From Mesonia maritima (GTDB lineage: Bacteria > Bacteroidota > Bacteroidia > Flavobacteriales > Flavobacteriaceae): a stretch of 64,000 bases of DNA. This document shows positions 53,665 through 62,736 of this stretch, piece by piece. A program made the translations under genes and the position numbers. The first letter of the stretch is position 1. Every line of letters starts with the position of its first letter. Below the pieces are notes generated by a model that had not been told where the DNA came from, made no database searches, and saw nothing but the letters and a program-made list of their open reading frames with translations. The stretch covers positions 1-64,000 of the forward strand of contig NZ_JBHLUA010000012.1 in the NCBI RefSeq assembly GCF_042433895.1, read 5' to 3'.

Positions 53665-54576
53665 ATGAACAACTATAATATAGAAATAAAACCAACCAGC
53701 AATGATTCTATTGTTAAATTTGAAGCAAATCGGTTCTTGGTAGAACACGAAACCTTTGAATTTAAGAACATTGAAGAGGCTTCTAAATCTCCGTTGGCTC
53801 AACAACTTTTTCACCTTCCTTTTGTTAAAACGGTTTTTATTGCACAAAATTTTGTTGCGATCGAAAAATTTAACATTGTAGAGTGGAATGATGTTCAAAA
53901 TGAAGTGGCTACACAAATTAACGAATATTTAAATGACGGCGGAATTGTTGTAAATTCTGCTAAAGATTCTAATAAAAATATTCCGGTTACAGTTTACGCT
54001 GAAAGCACGCCAAATCCTAAAGTGATGAAGTTTGTATCGAACAGAAAACTGGTGTTAAGCGTCCAAGAATTTAAGAATATTGACGAAGCCAGCAATTCGC
54101 CCTTAGCGCAATCTTTATTTCATTTTCCTTTTGTAAAAGAAGTTTTTATTGATGAAAATTATATTTCTGTTAGTAAATATGATATCGCAGAATGGGAAGA
54201 AATTACACTAGAATTGCGTGAATTTATCAGAAATTATTTGCAAGAAGGCAAAACGGTTCTTAAAGAAAATGTTCAAGAAACCGCACAACCTCAGCAAACA
54301 GAAGAAAAAGTTTCCGAGAATTTTGATTACCTCGACGATACTTCAAAACAAATTATTGCAATTTTAGACGAATATGTAAAACCTGCTGTAGCAAGTGATG
54401 GCGGAAATATTAAATTTGAATCGTATAATGCTGAAGATAAACGCGTAAAAGTTATTTTACAAGGTGCTTGTAGCGGTTGCCCTTCTTCAACATTCACTTT
54501 AAAAAATGGAATTGAAAATATGCTGAAAGAAATGCTTCACGATAAAGTGGAAACCGTAGAAGCGATTAATGGATAA
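53665..54576 (+). CDS. Nfu-type iron-sulfur carrier with duplicated N-domain
   Basis: 303 residues. Two Nfu N-terminal domains in tandem, about 5-92 and 108-197, each with the landmark segments FKNI(E/D)EAS.SPLAQ.LFH.PFVK and then an aromatic E/D-W segment. The C-terminal NifU domain holds Cys269-x-x-Cys272 (GACSGCPSST) that transfers a [4Fe-4S] cluster. Duplication is visible by eye: the two copies share about half of their residues. Cluster delivery to target proteins; cytoplasmic. Confidence 0.93.
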   Translation: MNNYNIEIKPTSNDSIVKFEANRFLVEHETFEFKNIEEASKSPLAQQLFHLPFVKTVFIAQNFVAIEKFNIVEWNDVQNEVATQINEYLNDGGIVVNSAKDSNKNIPVTVYAESTPNPKVMKFVSNRKLVLSVQEFKNIDEASNSPLAQSLFHFPFVKEVFIDENYISVSKYDIAEWEEITLELREFIRNYLQEGKTVLKENVQETAQPQQTEEKVSENFDYLDDTSKQIIAILDEYVKPAVASDGGNIKFESYNAEDKRVKVILQGACSGCPSSTFTLKNGIENMLKEMLHDKVETVEAING

Positions 54577-54594
54577 AAGAAAAGTTTAAATCAT

Positions 54595-54628
54595 AAAAAA
54601 GTCCGATGAAAAACATCGGACTTTTTTT
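54595..54628. terminator. Bidirectional terminator between the Nfu gene and the phosphate permease
   Basis: AAAAAAGTCCGATG, loop AAAAA, CATCGGACTTTTTTT: a perfect 14-pair stem with A and T runs, serving the two convergent genes. Confidence 0.9.
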
Positions 54629-54649
54629 ATCTGTATCTTATTTTATTAA

Positions 54650-56902
54650 TTAAAATTCTCGCTTAGCGTCTTCATAATAATCTTGGAATAACTTTAATAA
54701 ACTCATTGTTGAAGTTATTAAGTCTTTAGTTTCCAATAACAATCCGAAATATAATTTGGTGTTTTTCGGACTGGTTTCTGAAGTTCGAATACGATCGATT
54801 TGCTTCTGAATTAAACCTGAAACTTTTTCAAGTAGAACTTTTTTATCATCAATTAATTTATTGATGTTTCCAAAAGCTTGGGTATCGAAGGTTTCGATAA
54901 TTTCATCAAAAAGCACTTGCATTTCGCGATCGATACTTTTTAAGTCCCGAATCTGGTTAAATTTCAAATTCTTGTGATTATTATTCACGTGTTTATGGCT
55001 CGATCTCGCTATTTGACTAATCGATTGAACCATATCTTGTAAATGATCTAAAAACAGAATATAAAATTTACTCGCTTCAACAGAATTATCTTCCAAGGAT
55101 TTAATAAAGTAAAAAACATTATCCTTTAATTCTTCTACCTCATCTTCCAACTTATTCAGCTTCTTAACGTCTTTTCTAAGCTTACTTAAATCATGATATC
55201 CTAAATGATCAACAACTTTGCTGTAACGCTTATTAATTCCGTTGATTACACTAGAAATATTTTGGGAAGTTTCAATGGTAATTTCATTAATGGTAATAAT
55301 ATCACTTCTATTAAAACGTTTTTTGCTTTTTTCAGCTTTCATCTTTTTCGAATGAACAATCGCGCTTCTAACAATTAAGAAAGCCGCTAAGGCAACTAGA
55401 GCTATAATTGCAATCATTTCGCCCCACCAAATTATCCAAGCAAATAAAGCTGCTGCAAGAAAAGCTACTAAAGCCGTTACAAACCAACCTCCTACTACAT
55501 TTACAACTCCAGCTACACGATAAACTGCACTTTCACGATCCCAAGCTCTATCGGCCAACGATGTACCCATCGCCACCATAAACGTTACATAAGTCGTCGA
55601 AAGTGGAAGTTTTAAGTTTGTCCCTATTGAAATTAGAATACTGGCAACTACTAAATTTACCGAAGCTCGCACTTTATCAAAAGCCGGCGCATCAATACGT
55701 CTATCTGATAAAACATCGTTAGAACGTTCGAATTTAGCTTCAATTTTAGTTTTTACTGTTGAAGGTAAAATTGCAGAAACCGCGTTTCCTGCCAGCATAG
55801 AATATCGTACAATCACACGCGATAAATTATTTGGTTTGAAGCGTTCTGCGCCATCACCTTGTCGTGCTAAATTAACTCCTGTATCTACTACAGATCTGGC
55901 TTTGCTGGAAAACCAAAGCGTCACCACCATTACCAACCCAGCGATAATTAGTAAAAATTCTGGAGTTTGCACTTCACCAGATAAACCGCTCATTAACATT
56001 TGGTTTGCTTCCATTCCGGAATCTGTCCACAGCATAAAAGATTGCCACGCAGCAATAGGAACTCCAATAAAGTTCACTAAGTCGTTTCCTGCGAAAGCTA
56101 ATGCGAGTGCAAATGTTCCTACCACAATTATGGCACGTAAAATATCGGTTTTTAAAACTAGCATCGCTACTTGACAAATAAGTGTCCAAACTAGAAAGCT
56201 AGCCGCGGTAATCAGTAAAGTATGATGCGTAACGTAGGCAACTGTTTCATCTGGAACAAAAGAAATTCCTTTTAATCCTTTTATAAAAATGAAATACGTA
56301 ATGGCCGTCATCGAAAGACCTCCAAAAATGGCACCTACATATTTTATTTTTCTTTCAAACTGAAACGAAAATACCAACCGCGAAAGATACTGTATAATTG
56401 CACCAATCGAGAAAGCAATTACGACCGAGAGCAAAATACCGGTTATAATTTCAGTAGCTTTTGAAGTGTTTATATATTCTAAAATTACACCAAAATCTTC
56501 CGTTTCGTTGTAAGTTTTTATAGCTGCAATACTCACCGCTGCTCCTAATAATTCGAATACAATGGAAACGGTTGTAGAAGTGGGTAAGCCTAATGAGTTA
56601 AAGAAATCGAGCAGCAAGACATCGGTAATCATTACTGCCATGAAAATTATCATAATTTCGTCGAAGTAATATTGACCGGGAACAAAAATACCTTTTCGGG
56701 CTACTTCCATTATTCCACTAGAAAAGACAGCTCCAATTGCTACTCCTATACTAGCGACAATAAGTATAGTTCGCATTGAAATAGCCTTAGACCCGATAGC
56801 TGAATTTAAGAAATTCACCGCATCGTTACTAACTCCTACTACTAAATCGGTAATCGCGAGCGCGAATAAAATCACGAGCATTACCAAGTACATATTTTCC
56901 AT
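54650..56902 (-). CDS. Inorganic phosphate transporter fused to a DUF47/PhoU-like region
   Basis: 750 residues, much longer than a plain PitA (about 500). The first 500 residues have about 10-12 transmembrane helices and both PHO4 signatures: GVSNDAVNFLNSAIG near 23-37 and LPLSTTYVTFMVAMGTSLADRAW near 430-452. After the last helix (about 490-512) comes a 220-residue soluble, all-helical region with many Asp/Lys, resembling the DUF47/PhoU-like accessory proteins that other bacteria encode beside pit. Probably a phosphate/cation symporter with its own cytoplasmic regulator. Single gene. Confidence 0.9.
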   Translation of the reverse strand: MENMYLVMLVILFALAITDLVVGVSNDAVNFLNSAIGSKAISMRTILIVASIGVAIGAVFSSGIMEVARKGIFVPGQYYFDEIMIIFMAVMITDVLLLDFFNSLGLPTSTTVSIVFELLGAAVSIAAIKTYNETEDFGVILEYINTSKATEIITGILLSVVIAFSIGAIIQYLSRLVFSFQFERKIKYVGAIFGGLSMTAITYFIFIKGLKGISFVPDETVAYVTHHTLLITAASFLVWTLICQVAMLVLKTDILRAIIVVGTFALALAFAGNDLVNFIGVPIAAWQSFMLWTDSGMEANQMLMSGLSGEVQTPEFLLIIAGLVMVVTLWFSSKARSVVDTGVNLARQGDGAERFKPNNLSRVIVRYSMLAGNAVSAILPSTVKTKIEAKFERSNDVLSDRRIDAPAFDKVRASVNLVVASILISIGTNLKLPLSTTYVTFMVAMGTSLADRAWDRESAVYRVAGVVNVVGGWFVTALVAFLAAALFAWIIWWGEMIAIIALVALAAFLIVRSAIVHSKKMKAEKSKKRFNRSDIITINEITIETSQNISSVINGINKRYSKVVDHLGYHDLSKLRKDVKKLNKLEDEVEELKDNVFYFIKSLEDNSVEASKFYILFLDHLQDMVQSISQIARSSHKHVNNNHKNLKFNQIRDLKSIDREMQVLFDEIIETFDTQAFGNINKLIDDKKVLLEKVSGLIQKQIDRIRTSETSPKNTKLYFGLLLETKDLITSTMSLLKLFQDYYEDAKREF

Positions 56903-57020
56903 AAAAAACTTATCTCTAAATCTGCAAAAATGTGTTTTTAATTTTTAATGTTCTCCATCCTATTGTTATCAAAACATTAAAATTTAGTGTGCACAAAAAT
57001 AATGGCATAAATGTAAATAC

Positions 57021-57050
57021 TTGCTTGTAAAGATACTTTTTTTACCTTTC
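57021..57050 (+). promoter_or_regulatory. Promoter of the DUF255 protein gene
   Basis: TTG (57021-57023), 19 bases, TACCTTTC (57043-57050), seven of eight positions of TAnnTTTG. The start codon follows 24 bases later. Confidence 0.45.
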
Positions 57051-57073
57051 TAGCAAGAAACATTCTGTAATTA

Positions 57074-59107
57074 ATGAAAAATCTAACAAACAATTTAGCC
57101 AAAGAATCAAGTCCTTACCTGCTTCAACACGCAAATAATCCGGTACATTGGCAAGCTTGGGATAAAAATTTACTCAATCAGAAAAAATTATTGCTCATAA
57201 GTATTGGGTATTCAGCTTGTCACTGGTGCCACGTGATGGAGAAAGAATGTTTTGAAGATAATGAAGTAGCTTCGGTAATGAACGAAAATTTTATCAATAT
57301 TAAAATTGATCGGGAAGAACGACCCGATCTTGACCATGTTTACATGCAAGCGCTACAAGCAATGACCGGTCGTGGCGGTTGGCCATTAAATGTAGTTGCT
57401 TTACCTGACGGAAGACCCATTTGGGCAAGCACCTACTTACCAAAGAAAAATTGGATGGGAACTTTATTTCAATTGAAAGATTTATATAAAAGTGCGCCCG
57501 AGAAAATGTATGAATATGCTGAAAAATTAGAAAAAGGTCTTCAGCAGTTAAATATAATTGACCCTTCAAACGAAAAAGAAGAATTTTCTACTTCGTTTAT
57601 CGATGAAGTCTTAAAAAAATGGCGTGAAAATTTCGATCATCTTCACGGAGGAATGAAAGGTGCGCCTAAATTTTTAATGCCGAATAATTATCATTTTTTA
57701 TTGCGTTATGGAGCTCAACTTCAACATAAAGAAATTGTAGAATTTGTAGAATTCAGCCTTACAAAAATGATTTATGGCGGAATCTATGACACGCTTGGCG
57801 GCGGCTTTTCAAGATATTCTGTAGACGAACGTTGGCATATTCCGCATTTTGAAAAAATGCTTTATGATAATGCGCAAATGATAAGCTTACTTTCCGATGC
57901 CTATTTAGTTACAAAAAATCCTTTATTTAAAGAAACCGCAATAAAAACGCTGGCTTTTTTGGAAGAGGAATTTCATGCTGAAGAAAATGGTTTTTACAGC
58001 GCTTTAGATGCCGATAGTGTAGATGAAAAAAATCAATCGAAAGAAGGCGCGTTTTATACGTGGAAGAAAAAAGAATTAGAAGAAATATTACAAGATGATT
58101 TTCAAATTTTTGCTGAATATTACAATGTAAATCATACGGGGTATTGGGAAGAAGGAAATTATGTTTTTATACGAACAAAATCTGCTGAGGAAATCGCAGA
58201 GCAATTTTCAACAACCACACGTGAACTTGAAAAAATTATTTCTCGCTGTAAGAAAAAATTAATTTCAGTTAGAAAAAAAAAAGCAAAACCCGGGTTAGAT
58301 ACAAAAATTCTAACTTCGTGGAACGCATTGACAATTACTGCATATTGCGATGCTTACCGCGTATTTCAAAATGAAAAATATATAGAAATTGCAGAAAATA
58401 CTTTAAATTTTTTATGGGAAAATCGTTTTAAAAACGGAACTATTACACGAAGTTTTAAGAAAAATAATGAAGAAATTTCCGGCTGTTTAGATGATTACGC
58501 TTTTTTAATTGAAGCTTGTTTGAAATTTTATGAAAATACTTTTCAAGAAAAATGGATTTCCAGAGCAAAAACCTTAACCGATTATTGTTTATCCTATTTT
58601 TTCGATGAAGATAAAAACGTATTTTTCTATACTTCCTCTAAAGAAGACGGTTTATTTATAAAAACAATTGAAACGGAAGACAATGTAATTCCTTCTTCAA
58701 ATTCTGCGATGGCAAAAAATTTAGGACAGCTAAGTAAGATTTACCGAAATAAGGAGTATGAAAAAATTTCGAAAACGCTTCTCAAAAACATTCAACCAAG
58801 AATAAACGAATATCCTATGGGATATAGCAATTGGTTAATGCTTTTTATGAATTACTCTTCTTCAACTTTTGAACTTTTGTTTTCAGGCGAAAATTTCAAA
58901 GAAAATTTAAAATCGATCCATAAACACTATTTACCGCAACTTCTAAAGGTTGGAAAGAATAAAAATATTTCTGAAAAACTACCTATTTTAAAATATAATG
59001 AAGATTCTCAAAAAAATTCATTACTTTTATGTACAGAAGACCGTTGCTTTTTACCGACAGATAGCCTGAAAATTGTTTTAAAATCCATTCGGAACACTGA
59101 ACATTAA
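57074..59107 (+). CDS. DUF255 thioredoxin-fold protein (YyaL/SPATA20-like)
   Basis: 677 residues. The N-terminal thioredoxin-like domain opens with LAKESSPYLLQHANNPVHW and holds C49-H-W-C52; GRGGWPLNV follows. The rest is an (alpha/alpha)-barrel-like helical domain with GGGFSRYSVDERWHIPHFEKMLYDNAQ, typical of the family. Cytoplasmic. The bacterial role of YyaL is unclear; the CxxC pair suggests a redox or metal-binding function. Confidence 0.93.
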   Translation: MKNLTNNLAKESSPYLLQHANNPVHWQAWDKNLLNQKKLLLISIGYSACHWCHVMEKECFEDNEVASVMNENFINIKIDREERPDLDHVYMQALQAMTGRGGWPLNVVALPDGRPIWASTYLPKKNWMGTLFQLKDLYKSAPEKMYEYAEKLEKGLQQLNIIDPSNEKEEFSTSFIDEVLKKWRENFDHLHGGMKGAPKFLMPNNYHFLLRYGAQLQHKEIVEFVEFSLTKMIYGGIYDTLGGGFSRYSVDERWHIPHFEKMLYDNAQMISLLSDAYLVTKNPLFKETAIKTLAFLEEEFHAEENGFYSALDADSVDEKNQSKEGAFYTWKKKELEEILQDDFQIFAEYYNVNHTGYWEEGNYVFIRTKSAEEIAEQFSTTTRELEKIISRCKKKLISVRKKKAKPGLDTKILTSWNALTITAYCDAYRVFQNEKYIEIAENTLNFLWENRFKNGTITRSFKKNNEEISGCLDDYAFLIEACLKFYENTFQEKWISRAKTLTDYCLSYFFDEDKNVFFYTSSKEDGLFIKTIETEDNVIPSSNSAMAKNLGQLSKIYRNKEYEKISKTLLKNIQPRINEYPMGYSNWLMLFMNYSSSTFELLFSGENFKENLKSIHKHYLPQLLKVGKNKNISEKLPILKYNEDSQKNSLLLCTEDRCFLPTDSLKIVLKSIRNTEH

Positions 59108-59178
59108 CAAAGTTTAACATGGCTCTCACAGTTTTATTCGATGAATTTTTTTTTATTGAATAAAATTTAAATTTTACT

Positions 59179-60027
59179 ATGGAAGACATTGCTACGTATT
59201 CAGAAATTGCAAATGAGTATTTTGAGAAATTTTTAGATTTTCTCCCAGATTTATTAGCCGCTATTGCTATTTTGGTTATCGGTTGGTGGGTAACTAATAT
59301 AGTTGTTCGTTATGTAAAGAAAATTTTTGATAAAAAAAATTATGATAAAGCGCTAGAAGGTTTTGTAACCAATATCATAAATTGGGCATTAAAAATTTTA
59401 GTTTTTATTACAGCAATAACGCAAGTTGGTGTAGAAACCACCTCATTTATTGCTATCTTAGGTGCCGCAGGTTTAGCTATTGGATTAGCTTTACAAGGTT
59501 CGCTAGCAAATTTTGCAGGTGGAGTGTTAATAATCACCTTAAAACCTTTTAAAATTGGAGATTGGATTGAAGCTCAGGGCGTTTCAGGAAGTGTAAAAGA
59601 AATCACTATTTTTTATACAAAACTGAACACCTTCGGAAATCAACTAGCTGTTATTCCAAACGGACAAATTTCGAATGATAATATTATAAATTATACCGTT
59701 GAAGGAAAACGTAAAGATGCGATAACCATAGGAATTTCTTATGATGCTGATATAAAAGAAGCGAAAGACATCATGCTAGATGTCATGACTTCACAAGAGG
59801 GAATTTTGAAAGATCCAGAACCACAAGTTGTGGTAACAGAATTGGCAGATAATTCCGTAAATCTTTCAGCAAGATTCTGGGCTACGAATGAAGATTTTTG
59901 GGGGTGTCACTGGTATACAATCGAGACAATTAAAGTGAGATTAGACGAAGCCGGCATCGGAATTCCATATCCACAAAGAGATGTTCATTTTTATGATCAT
60001 AGTAATAAAAAACAAAATAATAATTAA
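59179..60027 (+). CDS. MscS-family mechanosensitive channel
   Basis: 282 residues. Three transmembrane helices (about 22-46, 65-88 and 93-115), the last being the pore-lining TM3 with GLAIGLALQGSLANFAGG, followed by ITLKPFKIGDWIE and the mixed alpha/beta cytoplasmic cage. The small MscS type, no extra N-terminal helices. Releases solutes on hypo-osmotic shock. 71 bases after the DUF255 gene. Confidence 0.94.
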   Translation: MEDIATYSEIANEYFEKFLDFLPDLLAAIAILVIGWWVTNIVVRYVKKIFDKKNYDKALEGFVTNIINWALKILVFITAITQVGVETTSFIAILGAAGLAIGLALQGSLANFAGGVLIITLKPFKIGDWIEAQGVSGSVKEITIFYTKLNTFGNQLAVIPNGQISNDNIINYTVEGKRKDAITIGISYDADIKEAKDIMLDVMTSQEGILKDPEPQVVVTELADNSVNLSARFWATNEDFWGCHWYTIETIKVRLDEAGIGIPYPQRDVHFYDHSNKKQNNN

Positions 60028-60046
60028 ACTATAAAAATTATTAATC

Positions 60047-60784
60047 ATGAAAAATTTTAAATATATAATTTTAATAATATTAGCATCAATTCCAACCATA
60101 CTCTCTGCTCAGATAATGCAAATTGATAATTGGAGTGATTTACCTATACTTCAGCAAATAAGTCAAAGTAATAAAATTAAACTAGGTCAAACATATATTG
60201 ATTTATCAAATCTAAGTAATAGTCCATATTTACATGAAGAATTTTCACCAGGCCAGATTATCGACAAGGAAAAGAAAAGAAAAATAAAGGCATATATAAG
60301 ATATAGAATTATTGATGATGTCTTTGAAGTTAAAAAAAGTATTGATGATGATGAATTACATGTCCTACAAAGATCTGAAAAATACGATGTATTGCTGAAT
60401 ACTGACGAAATGTTTACATTTCAATACAATCTTCCTGTCCTTATTCACGGAAGTAATAGTGGATACGTAGAGGTATTAGTGAACAATGATGATAAAGTCT
60501 CATTATATAAAAGACTTGGCCAAACTTACAATCCAGGGCAAGAAGCACGCTCTTCATATCAAAAAGGCAAAGCTCCAAGCATTAGTACTGAAACTTATTA
60601 TATGATCAAAATCGGGAATAGAGCCTACAGTATAGAGCCTCATAAAAGAAAAGCTGCAGATGCCTTTCCTGATAAAAACGAAATATTAGAAGATTATATA
60701 AAAGATAATAAATTAAAATTTAGAGGAGACGATGAAGAAAAAGCTCTTATTCAATTAGTTGAATATTATAATTCTTTAAACTAA
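60047..60784 (+). CDS. Secreted protein of unknown function
   Basis: 245 residues; signal peptide ending near ILSAQ. The mature part is Asp/Lys/Tyr-rich with repeated short beta-like stretches (KIKAYIRYRIIDDVFEVKK; VEVLVNNDDKVSLYKRL) and an acidic C-terminus. Compared with neighbours it uses ATA and AGT codons more and has a higher AT content, which hints at transfer, though this was judged by eye. No family recognised. Lies 19 bases after mscS and converges with tsaB. Confidence 0.65.
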   Translation: MKNFKYIILIILASIPTILSAQIMQIDNWSDLPILQQISQSNKIKLGQTYIDLSNLSNSPYLHEEFSPGQIIDKEKKRKIKAYIRYRIIDDVFEVKKSIDDDELHVLQRSEKYDVLLNTDEMFTFQYNLPVLIHGSNSGYVEVLVNNDDKVSLYKRLGQTYNPGQEARSSYQKGKAPSISTETYYMIKIGNRAYSIEPHKRKAADAFPDKNEILEDYIKDNKLKFRGDDEEKALIQLVEYYNSLN

Positions 60785-60786
60785 TT

Positions 60787-61461
60787 TTACTTCTTCGTAA
60801 CGAGAAAATCTTTTAAATAATAAGGTTCAAAATAAGCGACATCTTCGGTGTCGCTTATTTTATATTTATCAAATGCCAATTTTACCATTTCTTTTGCTGA
60901 AGGATTTGCTTCAATAAATTTAATCGTTGCTTTTTTAGCTGAAGGCAAAATTTCCTCAAACTTCTTTACTGCATTTCCAATACAAATTACTTTCTTATTG
61001 CTGAAAATATCTTCAAAACTATTTTCAGATAAAATTGTAGCTGCTGTAGAAACAAGTTGCTGATTATTTTCATCAAAAATAGCGGTAAATGCTTCCATTC
61101 TTCTCGCATCTAACATCGATAAAACAATTTCATCTTTACTCGGTTTTGCTTGTAAAGCTAAAGACTGCAAAGTTGAAGTCGATAGCAAAGGGATTCCAAG
61201 TGAAAATGCTAGACCTTTTGCTGCAGAAACACCAATACGCAAACCGGTATATGAACCCGGACCTTTACTTACCGCAACAGCCGAAAGTTCATGAATCTCA
61301 ATATTTTCCTCACGTAAAATTTCATTAATAAATACGTGAAGTTTTTCAGCGTGAGAATAACCTGGTGTATTATCTTCTTTTAAAGCTAATAATTCTCCGT
61401 TTTTGCTCAAAGCAACGGAACAATTAGTAGTTGTGGTTTCTAAGCAAAGTATGATATTCAA
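60787..61461 (-). CDS. tsaB: tRNA t6A synthesis protein TsaB
   Basis: 224 residues. Actin-like N-terminus IILCLETTTTNCSVAL and the segment VSKGPGSYTGLRIGVSAAKGLA, both diagnostic of TsaB. Scaffold for TsaD in making N6-threonylcarbamoyl-A37. Its stop lies two bases from the stop of the convergent unknown gene, and its start is three bases after the stop of the adaptor gene upstream on the same strand. Confidence 0.96.
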   Translation of the reverse strand: MNIILCLETTTTNCSVALSKNGELLALKEDNTPGYSHAEKLHVFINEILREENIEIHELSAVAVSKGPGSYTGLRIGVSAAKGLAFSLGIPLLSTSTLQSLALQAKPSKDEIVLSMLDARRMEAFTAIFDENNQQLVSTAATILSENSFEDIFSNKKVICIGNAVKKFEEILPSAKKATIKFIEANPSAKEMVKLAFDKYKISDTEDVAYFEPYYLKDFLVTKK

Positions 61462-61464
61462 AAT

Positions 61465-62733
61465 CTATTCTTTTTTATCGCCTTTTACTTCAACTTTATC
61501 TCCTGAATCTAGCTGTTTCGTCACCGTATTGTAAGGCCCTGTAATTACTTCATCTCCTACTGAAAGTCCTTTAGTAATTTCAATATTCGTGTCGTCTTGA
61601 ATTCCGGTTTCGACGACTTGTAATTTAGCTTCTTCTCCTTTTTTTAGAAAAACACATTCAAATGTTTCTTCTGAAGTTGAATTTTTCGCTTTTGTAATTC
61701 CGCTTTTAGTTGTTGTAGTATCATTTTTTATAACGATAGAACTGATTGGAACTGCGATAATATTCTTTTTACTATTGGTAATTATATCTACCGTAGCGGT
61801 CATTCCAGGTCGAAAAGGCGAATAACTAGCTGGTTTTCCTTCGGTTAAATCTTTATAGGAATCTTTTAAAATTCTGACCTTCACTTTAAAATTTGTAACC
61901 TGATCTGCCGTTAAATCTTCATTTGCTGAATTTGATATTGAAGTCACCAAACCATTAAATTCCTTTCCTAAATATGCGTCGACCTCAACAATTGCTGAAT
62001 CGCCGACGGCTAATTTTACAATATCGTTTTCATTCACATCTACTTCCACTTCCATTTCAGCTAAATTAGCAACCCGTAAAATTTCGGTTCCTGCCATTTG
62101 TTGCGTTCCTACAACGCGTTCTCCTAATTCTGCGTCTAAACGAGAAATTGTTCCTGTCATTGGCGCATAAATTGTAGTTCTTTGCAAATTATCTTGCGCT
62201 TCGGTTACAGAAGCACGTGCACTTTGCACGTTGTAATAAGCCGATTGTTTGGTGGCTTTCGCAACTTCATATTCAGAAACAATCGCATCCCATTCGGCTT
62301 TAGAAATTACACCTTTTTCAAATAATTTTTTATTTCGGTTATAGTTTGCTTCGGCTTGTTTTAAACTAGCCTCACTTTGTGTTAATGCCGATTTAATATT
62401 TTCTAAACTGGCTTGAGAACGCTGAACGCTAGACTGGTATAAATCGGGATTTATTTTTACTAATAAATCTCCTTTTTCAACTTGCTGGCCTTCTTTTATT
62501 GGCAATTCAATAATTTCTCCTGAAACTTCTGAAGATAATTTCACTTCAACTTCAGGTTGAATTTTTCCCGTGGCAGCAACAGTTTCAGTTATATCTAACT
62601 TTTCAATTTTTGTGGTTTCAACACTTTTAAAATTTCCTGTTTTACCAAACCAACCGGCTTTTTTTCCTATCACCAAAAGCACCAAAATAACAATGATGAT
62701 AACCGCAATAATGATTATTTTTTTTCTTTTCAT
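61465..62733 (-). CDS. HlyD/MacA-type periplasmic adaptor
   Basis: 422 residues; anchor helix about 5-25. Two biotinyl-lipoyl halves (VSGEIIELPIKEGQQVEKGDLLVKI; TIYAPMTGTISRLD) flank a helical hairpin with repeated Gln/Ala heptads; the barrel and C-domain follow. Resembles MacA-like adaptors that work with an ABC transporter and TolC. It starts three bases after the TolC-type gene; the ABC components, if present, would be beyond the neighbouring tsaB or outside the window. Confidence 0.92.
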   Translation of the reverse strand: MKRKKIIIIAVIIIVILVLLVIGKKAGWFGKTGNFKSVETTKIEKLDITETVAATGKIQPEVEVKLSSEVSGEIIELPIKEGQQVEKGDLLVKINPDLYQSSVQRSQASLENIKSALTQSEASLKQAEANYNRNKKLFEKGVISKAEWDAIVSEYEVAKATKQSAYYNVQSARASVTEAQDNLQRTTIYAPMTGTISRLDAELGERVVGTQQMAGTEILRVANLAEMEVEVDVNENDIVKLAVGDSAIVEVDAYLGKEFNGLVTSISNSANEDLTADQVTNFKVKVRILKDSYKDLTEGKPASYSPFRPGMTATVDIITNSKKNIIAVPISSIVIKNDTTTTKSGITKAKNSTSEETFECVFLKKGEEAKLQVVETGIQDDTNIEITKGLSVGDEVITGPYNTVTKQLDSGDKVEVKGDKKE

Positions 62734-62736
62734 AGC

